A DNA stretch of 64,000 bases, taken from positions 49,499-113,498 of the forward strand of contig QLIY01000518.1 in the NCBI GenBank assembly GCA_003260075.1. The letters are read 5' to 3'. The position numbers and the translations under genes were made by a program. This document shows positions 1 to 10,410 of this stretch, piece after piece. The DNA comes from Phallusia mammillata (taxonomy: Eukaryota; Chordata; Ascidiacea; Phlebobranchia; Ascidiidae). How positions within the stretch are numbered: the stretch's first letter is position 1; each line of letters begins with the position of its first letter. A model generated the notes under the pieces. That model saw only the letters and a list, made by a program, of their open reading frames with translations. It ran no database searches and was not told the origin of the DNA.

Positions 1-2689
1 CAATACAGGCATAGAACGCAGAATATTGCACAGTATTTCACTCAGTTTGGTTCAGGACTCGTGTGAAACAGTCGTGAGACGCTCAGGAAGTCAAATGACT
101 GTCATGAAAGGCTGCAAGAATTCACGAGCATGTGAAAACAACCAAATGCAAGTAATGAAATATGATCTTATGAGCTTCAACTTGATTTAAGTATGATACG
201 CTTTTAACAAAGAATACAAGATACTCCGGTAGAACAACTCAGTGCAACTCGGATCAAATTAGTTCAGTTTGTACGTGTTGTTGCAACGAAGACATGTGCA
301 ACGCTGGAGCGCCCACTTGTGTGGATCATTACAGACCTACACAACCTCGTAAGACTCGTGTAGGCACGTGATAAACGGTTTGCAACAAGTAACTGTCGTG
401 TTGCTTAGCTCAAGACTGTCCACAAGTTCGGCAGAATTTTCCCCATGGAAAAATTGAGTGCTACAACGAGAACAAAGCTGGAGCTTTGTGCGAATATCAA
501 TGTACTTCAAAGGACTACTACGTTTGGCCGCCAAAGCGAACTACAAATGTTTGCCTTGCCAATGGAACGTGGGCACACGAAGAGTCGTGCTGTGCACGTA
601 AATCGTTTAAATTGCATTTAAATTGAAGCGCGACCTGCACTGTTTTTTTCAGCTTCATATCATTAAGAAACTTGTGCATAAAACTACCTTTAAAATTGGC
701 ATTAAAGGTGTAAACCTCAATGAAACAAACATACTTCGTTAAGAACCGGCCATTTATCACGCGTCCCCGTGTTGAACATATCAAAAATTGAATGGTAAGT
801 ATATGTATTGCGTTGTCAGGACCATGTCCGCCCTATTTTCTATATGACGCCGTCGTGTTGTTTCATTACGGAGGCAGTGATGGTGCGCAACAACTGCAAA
901 ACACCATACAGACGTTCGCCAGCGGGTAAGACTTTTTGTAGAAATGAAAATAATCAACGTTAGAAGCGGATTATAAAAATTATGTTTTAATTATTTGATA
1001 TACACTAGCAATAGCGTCAAAATTATTTGTTTCTTAATAAGGGTTAAAAAAGTGGAAAACTCAGTGTTATTGTTATCTGCTACGAGCAGTAAAAATATTG
1101 TTATCCTGTTGTTTACAGATACTGAATGTTTTCGAAATGTTTTTACCCAAACCGTTTAGAGAATAAAAACTAAATATCGTTTTTCCTTATTCAAAAACCA
1201 GAGTTAGTTTACTATTGGCAATACAATACTTTTTATGATGTTAACTTGATATTTCAATGCTTGCAGCGGTGCACCTATAGCAGATGATGCACTCAAAAAC
1301 GCGGCGTTCTACTATAGTGGTATACCAATTGAATCGAGTGTGATAAAGTTTAACGAGTACGGAGCAAATGCTACTCGACTGATTCAACTGTTAAACGAAC
1401 GAATTAAGGGGGGGGGGGGTATGTACAAAGTTTGAAAATAAGGTAAGTAGAGGTTAAGGTATACAAGGTTTAAAAAATATAAAAACACCAATGGACCAAC
1501 CAAAAATGTAAAGAACTTCAAAGATGCAATGCACTGGTCAAAAGAAAAGTTCTGAAGAGACTGTCTATAAAAGAAGTACTCTTTTTATAATATATCATTT
1601 CAGGAGGCCCTAATATTGGAGCAGCCATTCAGTACGCTATGGACAACCTTCTTACTCCGGAAGCCGGCGCAAGAGACGATCGAGTAACGAAGAGTATCGC
1701 GTTCTATACCAATCGCAACTCTGCCGATAACGCAAAAGAAGCGGCAGAAGAAGCAAGAAGACGTGGCTATCTGGTATTATAATTTGAATTGTAGAAAACG
1801 AGCAACATCAAAACCTGTTTAAAAGAAGATAAGTTAAACAAAAACATCTACCCAATTGGCTGTTTAATATAAAACACTTCAACATTTTAGACAAGGAAAG
1901 ACATCAGATATGACTCACAAATTGCCTGGTAAATTTCAGCCACTAAACCAGTGGTTCCCAACCTGGGGTTCGCGGACCCCCAAGGGGTCCGTGAGATGGT
2001 TTTAGGGAGTCCGTGGAGGCACGCATTCTTAGTACCATTTACCAACAATAAAATTTTTGTAAGTTTTTAAACCGTTTTTACAATCCTGCATACAAGTGCA
2101 AACTGTTTATCAAACCTTCGGGTCAGGAAAATTAACTTTTTTGTTATTGTTACCGCCATTGTGACATCACAACACGCATGAACAATCAAACTTATAGTGC
2201 TTTGTTTCAGGTTTTGTACACCAGATTTTTTTTCTCTTAATTGCGTTCACTGATTCAGTACAGAACCTAGTTGAGATTTAAGCACTGTGAAGGTTGATTA
2301 CATTTTGATTAAAAAGGCGAAAGTAATAACGTATGATGAAGGAAACAAAAAAACATAACAAGACTAAACTACGTACGTTGGGAATCCGCGGACCTATAAA
2401 ATTTATAAAAGGGGCCCGTGACTACAAAAAGGTTGGGAACCACTGCACTAAACAAACGTAAAAGATCACCCAAGTATTTGATTTTTTACATTTTTAGATC
2501 TACTTTTTTGGAACTGAAATCGACGACTATACTTTCGATCGTCAGCAGATACTGGATATAACTGGAGAAAAAGACCACATTTTTATATTAAACCAGCAAT
2601 TGAACAGCTATGATTCTGATCTAGCAGCAGATATGATTAGTCACTTCTGCAGAAACCCATGTGACCATGTGCTGCACGACCACGATTAG
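1..2689 (+). CDS. Array copy 1: LU-CCP-vWA secreted protein, 5' part missing
   Basis: Partial gene; the signal-peptide exon and first LU exon lie left of the window. Exons seen: 56-151 (LU part 2, SCETVVRR), 213-348 (LU part 3, CTCCC...DMCN), 409-597 (CCP module, with PHG, CEYQC, NGTW and CC), 820-925, 1267-1418, 1604-1773 and 2498-2689 (vWA-like domain, stop TAG). All have AG acceptors and GT donors, and phases match the intact copies. Exon 7 ends in a run of 12 G (1408-1419) where copy 2 reads Ala-Val-Asn-Glu; the frame stays open but the bases are doubtful. A hAT element lies in the last intron. The protein ends HFCRNPCDHVLHDHD. No transmembrane or GPI signal follows, so secretion is inferred. 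Most similar to copy 2. Molecular function unknown. Confidence 0.85.
1949..2445. mobile_element. Non-autonomous hAT-type element in intron 8 of copy 1
   Basis: It begins CAGTGGTTCCCAACC and ends in the inverted match GGTTGGGAACCACTG. A perfect 8-bp target duplication, CACTAAAC, lies at 1941-1948 and 2446-2453. These ends and the 8-bp duplication are typical of hAT transposons. No transposase is visible in its 497 bp, so it needs enzyme supplied in trans. It interrupts only the intron. Confidence 0.9.
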
Positions 2690-3090
2690 AAGGCAAAAAT
2701 GTTGGATTGTGTTGTACATATCCGTCACGTTATTGAAATAAATCGTACAATACTTTTAATGCTAATACAATTATTACATGTTATTACAATTCGTAAACAA
2801 AAAGGTGATTTTTTTTTCTGCTTTATCTTTATTAAAGGATTTTTTTGTTTTGTTGGTTTTATTTTGTCTTCTTTGAAGTTGATGTTTGGCAACGTTTTTA
2901 ATAAAACAAGTGGTTGCTGAGCATTTTTGGTTGTTAAACTTGGCTCTGTAAAGTGTAAGTTGTCAACCCGAAATATCAAAATAAAGCATGACCATCAAGT
3001 CACCCCAGACAACAGCTAAGTCCATCTGCGATCGGCTTAAAGACCTGAGGGCAAAACGTAAAACTGGACAACATAATTTGCTTACTGCTT

Positions 3091-5510
3091 GGGGGGGGGG
3101 GTGTTTTGTTTGCTTCTGGTTTCTTTCATCGTATGTACGAAAGGTAAACAAGACGCAACAATGCTTTTAGTACATGGAAATAATGATGTTTGCTGTTTAG
3201 GTTTGAAATGTATGACCTGCTATACTTCTGGTAGTTTTGAAGACTGCGATGTAAATGGAAAACTAAAGCAATGTATGCAAAACCAGGTTAGTGACACTAC
3301 TGCAAATTTTCAAATGAAATGCAAAACGAGGTACAGAGAGCAAAATATTACGCAGCATTTCAATCGGTTTGGTTAAATATAGATATCGTTGCGAGACAAA
3401 TACAAAATAAGAAGTAGGCAATAAATAGACTTTCTATTTGCTTCAGGACTCATGTGAAACAGTCGTGAGACGCTCAGAAAGTCAAATGACTGTCATGAAA
3501 GGCTGCAAGAATTCACGAGCATGCAGGGACAACCAAATGCAGGCAAGGAATTATGTGTCACAATTGGGTGCATTCCGAAAAATATAATAGTAAAAGATGA
3601 CATGCATTTTGACTCAGAATACTAGATACTCGGGAAGATCAACTCAGTGCAACTCGGATCAAATTAACTCGGTTTGCACTTGTTGTTGCAACGTCGACCT
3701 ATGCAACGCTGGAGCGCCCACTTGTGTGGAACATTACAGACCTACACAACCTCGTAAGACCAACACTGGACTTAAAAGTTTATAAAATAAGGAATCTTGT
3801 TGTTTAGTTCAAGACTGTCTTCAAGTCCCTCAAAATTTCCCCCATGGCAACATTGAATGCTACAATGAAAACAAATCTGGAGCCTTGTGCGAATATCAAT
3901 GTACTGCAAAAGATTACGGTGTTTGGCCTCCAAAGCGAACTACAAATGTTTGCCTCGCTAATGGAACGTGGGCACACGAAGAGCCGTGCTGCGCACGTAA
4001 GTATATAAAGGGTTGCTGAAATCATTATAGTCTTTCCTTTCGATAAACTTGTTGCTTTATCACTTTAATAATGCGTTTGTTGCTCAACTGATTTAAAACA
4101 AAGCTATTTAAACACGATGAGCTTGAAACTCATATTTTGGAGTAAAACTGAAAACCTCGTTTACACTTTTTAACGCACTGGATTCCACGTAAGACAAGTT
4201 GTGTTTTCCAATTTCGTTAGGTCCATGTCCACCCTATTTTCTTTTTGATGAGGTCCAGTTGTATCATTATGGTGGGCCAGATGCTGCAGAACAACTTAAC
4301 GATACATTGTATGCGCTTGGAGGGTAAGACTTAATTTTCAAGTTATTTTTTGGATAAACACTTTTTGGAATTGAGCTTTAAATATAGATAATTTGTATGT
4401 TAACTTTAAATCTTTTATAGATTTGTAAATGATACACGGTGTTATGTCCCAAAATAAGCTGAAATTATAAATGTCAAGTTAATGATCTGATACCGTATTG
4501 TTTTTAGCATACCAATAGCAGAGGACGCACTCAAACTAGCAGGGTTCTACTATAGTGGTGAACCGATTGAAGCCAGTGTAATAAAATTTAATGAATACAA
4601 ACCAAGTGATGCTATTTGGGTTGAACTACTTAGAGAAAGAACTAAAGCGGTAAACGAAGGTATGTTTGATAGAGGATGAATGTAATGAAAGTAAAAGAAA
4701 GACATTATGTGTTAAAATTTATAGCTTCCGCACGGTAAGCTTTGTTACAATTAAATACAATATTGTCATCCTGGGGCCTTTTTGTTGTCATAAAACATAT
4801 TCATTGCTAATGTGATGACATTTCATTGCAGGAGGCCCAAATATTGGAGTTGCCATTCAGTACGCTTTGGATAACCTATTTACGCCTGAAGCTGGCGCAA
4901 GAGACAATCGGGTACCTAAGGTCATCTCAATTTGGACCAATCGCAACTCTGCCGATGACCCAAAGGAAGCAGCGGAAGAAGCAAGAAGACGGGGCATCCT
5001 GGTAGTTTGATAATTAAACAATAGTCTAACATTTCCAAAATTAGGGCGTTGCGTTTAACCGAACGACGCCAGACCCTGAGGATCATAGGCATTCCCATCC
5101 AATATGCCTATCATAACAACTTACTCGTCGCTGAAGCCATACGCTGCGCGTTGCAATTTGAACACACACAAAGCGTAACGGCCAGTTGTCCACAACATAA
5201 TGAAATCTTAAAATAAACTTAAGTTGGTGCGCATTTCAAGACTAGAAATCTTAAAATAAACTTAAGTTGGCGCGCATTTCAAGACTAACAGTGTGTAACT
5301 CCCTATACATTGTTTCAGATCTACGTTTTTGGAACGGAAGTTGACGGCTACACCTTCGATCGTGAACAGTTACTGGACATAACTGGGGAACAGGAACACA
5401 TTTTTTTATTTAGGGAATCGCTGAACAACTTTGAATCTGAAGTTGCCGTCGACATGATCAAGCACTTCTGTCAAAACCCATGTGACCATGTACTGCACGA
5501 TCACAATTAA
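3091..5510 (+). CDS. Array copy 2: LU-CCP-vWA secreted protein
   Basis: Nine exons: about 3091-3143, 3201-3286, 3447-3542, 3618-3753, 3808-3996, 4221-4323, 4508-4659, 4832-5001 and 5319-5510 (stop TAA). The signal-peptide core VFCLLLVSFIVCTKG is readable, but the start codon is hidden by an 11-base G run at 3091-3101, so the true start is unknown. LU part 1 reads LKCMTC, part 2 SCETVVRR and part 3 CTCCC...DLCN; the CCP exon has CEYQC and NGTW. The vWA-like part runs from CPPYFLFDEV to HFCQNPCDHVLHDHN. Exon 3 ends CAG|GCAAGG, a GC-AG splice donor. AATAAA signals follow the stop at about 5526-5540. All other exons are intact, so this is probably a functional gene with one sequencing fault. Confidence 0.85.
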
Positions 5511-6678
5511 CAAACTTGCTTATCACAATAAACAAAATAAATCCGTTGTACCTAACCAAATGAAGTAAGATGTAAATGTGGCAATGGAGTGATGATTGTT
5601 GTGCTATTAAAAGTCATATTGTTTTGGAACTTAGTTTCACAATGTGTTATGTTTACTTCATAACCTTTACAGCGTTAAGCGCAAGCAATCACACACACAC
5701 ATAACCGAGACGGGTTTACAATTTCAGTGGAGGAAAAAACCAAGGCGGTCACGATCGAGCATTTAACAACGGGGGGGGGGGGGGGGGTAGTAATACCATA
5801 GAGCACTGTAGAACACATTAGTGCTCTATGGTGGTACGCGTGGCAGTGCAGAGCGTCCAGGTGGTACGGGATCGTAAAAAGGTTGGGAACCCCTGACCTA
5901 ACCAAATGAAGTAAGATGTAAATGTGGCAATGGAGTGATGATTGTTGTGCTATTAAAAGTCATATTGTTTTGGAACTTAGTTTCACAATGTGTTATGTTT
6001 ACTTCATAACCTTTACAGCGTTAAGCGCAAGCAATCACACACACACATAACCGAGACGGGTTTACAATTTCAGTGGAGGAAAAAACCAAGGCGGTCACGA
6101 TCGAGCATTTAACAACAACTAGTTTTTTGAAAAAACGTTTTCAAACAGGGTTTCGATTTGCTGGTAGAAAACGCTTTGCAGATAATCGATTTGGCAAAAA
6201 AAACCTAAATTGTATGGCAGAAAATAGGAACTTAATCGTGTTTACCATAATCAGCAAAAAATCCTAACGTAGTACCGCAGGAGAAAATCTTTTTTAAGCG
6301 ATAAGATTAATTTTTTTACCCAGCAATTTGATTTGCATCTGTTTTTGAAATTTTTATGCCCTTGCTGAACACGCAACTCAACTACTGCGTTGAAAAAGGT
6401 CAGATTGACGATCATAGGGCTTCAACATGTTATCACTGTCTATACAAATTTTGCATGTGGCTAAGCCGGTATGTCAGGCTAGATATCATTACCTTCATCA
6501 TTTTGTCACTATCCCCTCTAAGGGGTATACGTGCATACCGCAGCTGAAAAACGTCAACCAACCTGCCCTACGGCGGACAAACACCTCCGTGCAACTATAA
6601 TAAATCGAAATGGCCGTTTGAACAAGGGACAGTGATGTATAATGTTGCAGCACAGGACAGTCCTACAAAACGAGCAAA
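5511..6678. repeat. Copy 2-3 spacer: duplicated segment around a G run, with hAT end
   Basis: The 3' flank of copy 2 occurs twice (about 5558-5770 and 5904-6117, nearly identical). Between the copies are a 17-base G run (5771-5787) and the right end of a hAT element (to 5895, ending GGTTGGGAACCCCTG). The sequence ACCTAACC that flanks this element on the right (5896-5903) stands alone at 5550-5557 in the first copy, as expected of an unoccupied target site. I see no gene in the rest. Confidence 0.7.
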
Positions 6679-9455
6679 ATGAATGCTGCAATCGTAGTGA
6701 TCCTTATCTGCTGTTCGGCATACACACAAGGTAGATGTTAATGTTTTGTCGTTTAGTTAGCAGTGTGTCAATAAGATATAATTTGATGTTTGTTTGTAAC
6801 GAATGCGTTGTAGTCCAATCGACTTCTTTTTTCATAACCAGGTCTAAAATGTATGAAGTGTTTCAGTGCCGGAAGCTTTGAAGAATGTGATGTAAGCGGC
6901 CAAATAAGGCAATGCTTGCCAAACGAGGTAAAGAAAAAACTATCGAATCTATAGCCATTCAATTGTAACATTTCGTGTGGAGTGAGTGATGCTGATTTTG
7001 CAAATAAACACGTGTTTTTGCAGGAATCATGTGAAACAGTCGTGAGGCGTTCTGGCAATCATATGACCGTCACCAAAGACTGCAAGGACACAAATGCATG
7101 CAACAGCAACCAAATGCAGGTACAGTTTTCATCACGTTTAAAACTAAACCTAAATTTAGCAATTCAGACAAAGTAATAATTAGTTATATTAACTACAAAG
7201 GTGTTTTCGATTCACAGAATAATGCAAATTCTGGTCGGTCAACTCAGTGTAACGCGGATCAAATCAGCTCATTTTGTACTTGTTGTTGTGGCAGCGATAT
7301 GTGCAACGCAGGAACACCGACGTGTGTCCCATACTATCAACCTGTTACACCAGGTATAAAACCGATAACAAAGTCCTATAAGATATTAAATCATAGTACG
7401 CCAGGCCAATTGAAGGCGTCATACAGAACCAAACCAGTCTTAACAAGTATTCCCATACGGACAAGGTGAGATTCGAACTCACGATAGAAGCGTTTTCAGT
7501 TTAGCTGTAAGATATTAGATAAGTAAGATATAACATTTAATATGGACAGAGTAATATTAAAGAGAAATGATTTACAGTTAATGACTGCCCCGCGCTGTCC
7601 CAATCTCTACCACACGGCAATGTGGAGTGCTATAACGAGAACAAGGCCGGAGCAGTTTGTGAATATCAATGTACCAGCAAGGACTACGGAGTTTGGCCGA
7701 ATGGGCGCAACACAAATGTTTGTCAAGGCAACGGAACCTGGTCACACGAGGCGCCTTGTTGCGCACGTAAGTTTATTATGGACCAGTTGGTATTACTAAG
7801 TTAATGACTGGGTTTTTCCCAAGTGTTGCATAGGCTAATAAATGCACAAAAAAGTGTAGTAATCTTGTTTTTGTTCTCGAAGGCCCTTGTCCGCCCTATT
7901 TTCTGTTTGATGACGTCATGCTCATCCACTTTGCGGGAGACAAGGCCGAAGAAGAATTACAAGAAACTCTTACTGCGGTGCAGTTGTAAGTAATTTGCAA
8001 CATTGTGAAACAAATAGTGATTTGAAACAAATAAAACCAACACATAAGTAAAAAAAAACAAGAACTCTTGCCACATTGTCAAAACAAAACTTAACCAAGA
8101 CCGAAATCTCAAAAAAACACATTTTGTTTCCAGCTCCGCTATAGAAGAAGATGCTGTAAAGCATGCAGTGATGTATTACAGTGGACAACCCATCGAATCT
8201 AGTGTAGTAAAGTTTAACGAATACGGGGCGAACGCAACACGACTTTTTGAACTTGTTACACAAAGAGTCACTCTTCAGAATGAAGGTCTGTCGTTGTTCG
8301 CGTAATCAAACTTTCTAAAAAATGGTTTAACGGAATTTATGTCGATAATTTGCGTCAAATCATCACTGTTGTGTGGGTTAATAAAAACATGATCCTTATA
8401 GAGAAAGGGTTTTGAATGGGAAATAAAAACGTCAGTTACTTCGCAAAAAACTGATAAAAGAGCAACATTTGTTTAAAAAACAAAGCAATATACTCCTGTA
8501 AAGAAGGGTTTAAAACTGATGTAAGATAATGACAATATTAAGGCCCTAATCATAGTACGCTAGGTCTATTGAAGGCCTTATACCGAATCAGCCGGCCACC
8601 AAGAATTCATAATTATGGCCCTAAATAGCAATCCATAGGTTTACTCATATATTCCACCACACCAAAACAGCCTGTTAAACATTATTAGGACCAGTGAATA
8701 CTGGAGCAGCAATACAGTATGCTTTGGACAATCTACTAACCCAAGAAGCCGGTATGAGAGACAATAGAGTGCCGAAGACAATCACCGTTATTAGTGACAG
8801 AAACTCTGACGACGATGTTAAAGGACCTGCAGAAGAAGCAAGAAGACGGGGCATCTTGGTAAACGTTTGCTTAATATATTATGTACTGGTGACAATAGGA
8901 TTCACATAACTACAACTTCTATTGAAACATTTATTACCACATAGTTAGCACACAAAGAGGCTCATCATCCTCGTTTAGGTTTGAAACAAACGCGTTTTTG
9001 CAGAGTGCTTTTACAAGTTAACCGACTTGGTATAAACTATGAAAACAGGACCAACTTAAAGTATTGTCAACAAAACTGCAGTTTTAAACCATAAGTCAAC
9101 GAAGAAAGCATTCCTCCGACACTAAAGAAATCTGTTTTGTTGTTTATAAAAGAAACTCTGCAACTGATTTGAATGACATACATCAGCATTTCAATTGCCT
9201 ATTATGCCCTCTTACATATTTTTGTAGCAGCACAATAACAGATATACTGTATTGCAGATCTATTTCCTTGGCATGGCAGTAGATGGGTACGAATTCGACC
9301 GTGAACAACTACTCGAATTGACAGGTGTAGAGGAACACATCTTAGCATTCGATCAAGCCCTTAGCACTCTAACCGACGAGCATGTTGCTGACATGATGAA
9401 ACATTTCTGCAGGAACCCATGTGATCATGTTCTTCATGCACATGGCAGAGGATAA
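6679..9455 (+). CDS. Array copy 3: LU-CCP-vWA secreted protein (intact reference copy)
   Basis: Complete model of 393 aa. Exons: 6679-6730 (signal peptide MNAAIVVILICCSAYTQ), 6842-6927, 7024-7119 and 7218-7353 (LU domain; LKCMKC, SCETVVRR, CTCCCGSDMCN), 7578-7766 (CCP; CEYQC, VWP, GNGTW, PCC), 7883-7985, 8134-8285, 8689-8858 and 9258-9455 (vWA-like; YYSGQPIES, NTGAAIQYALDN, RNSDDDV, HFCRNPCDHVLHAH). Exon lengths 52, 86, 96, 136, 189, 103, 152, 170 and 198 keep one frame. In the vWA domain the DxSxS metal loop is absent, so metal-dependent ligand binding is unlikely. The conserved NGTW in the CCP module is an N-glycosylation sequon. A TATA-like TATAATAAA lies about 85 bp before the ATG. A role in extracellular recognition is inferred only from domain content. 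Confidence 0.93.
7388..7500 (-). repeat. tRNA-derived SINE-like copy in intron 4 of copy 3
   Basis: The minus strand contains GTGAGTTCGAATCTCACC, a tRNA T-arm/B-box-like sequence. Beyond it is a body (TACGCCAGGCCAATTGAAGG on the plus strand) shared with copies near 56,410 and 60,070, and in part near 8,550. It is too degenerate around the anticodon arm to be a tRNA gene. Confidence 0.55.
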
Positions 9456-10410
9456 AACCAACCACGACGTGATATGGGACCCGAATTTTAAAGCGCTACA
9501 ACTAACCTGATTGTTAATGTATAAATAGTTGTGTATCGCAGTTGTTTGGATAAAAACATTGTTTAGTTGTAGACATACGCTTAGTTTGACCGAATCTTTC
9601 TTAAACATCTCACTTTCTTTCATTGTACATCCCGGGTGTCGAAATAAAATAAAATGGAAACAAACGTTCACTGACTAATACATGCAAGTAGTCATGCGCA
9701 AACGCGCCACTACTAAAGGTAGTCATCGGCCAAAACTTACGTAAAAAAGGTTTACCTTGCAAGTCGTTTAGCTTTAGTTGAACAAACCAGTTTCCCTCAA
9801 ATAGTCATATTGCAGCATCTGCAAAACATAAAACGTTCGCAGTCACTACACCCGACAACGATAAAAGTAACTGTAATAGAAATATGTAAAAAAGTGGACA
9901 AGATCTTAAGCGTGTAGATAGCATTTAAATAAACTGAACAATACAGTCATAGGTAACATATTTACAAATTTGCTAATGTCAGGAAAGGACGAAACGGCCA
10001 CCCACTGGATTCTATCTTTAACCACCAACGCAACTCAGTCATCGAACTTTAGCCCAACACCAACTTATATTATATCATTACGGTGACCAGGGGGGGGGGT
10101 TTCAAAACATATTCAAAAATTTACTAATGTAAGGAAAGGATGAAACGACCACACACTTGATTCTATCTTTAACCACCAAAGCAACTCAGTCATTTAAAAT
10201 GTTTAAGAATGCTATCGTCTTCGAACTTTAGCCCAACACCAACTTATATTATATCATTACGGTGACCAGCATAAATGAAACAGTCACCGCTACCAAACAA
10301 ACGATGACCTTAACAGAGCAATCTTACCCCGAGGCAAATCGACATGTTATGGTAAGTTTTAAGAAGCTGTATTAGTTAGACATCGTTTTTTGTAGTGTCA
10401 GCACAAAAGT
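9456..10410. repeat. Copy 3-4 spacer with a duplicated segment at a G run
   Basis: About 9961-10089 is repeated at 10111-10269, with a G run (10090-10099) between. The second copy carries about 30 extra bases (near 10194-10222) and scattered substitutions. AATAAA-type signals at about 9640-9650 could serve copy 3. No coding sequence is visible. Confidence 0.6.
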
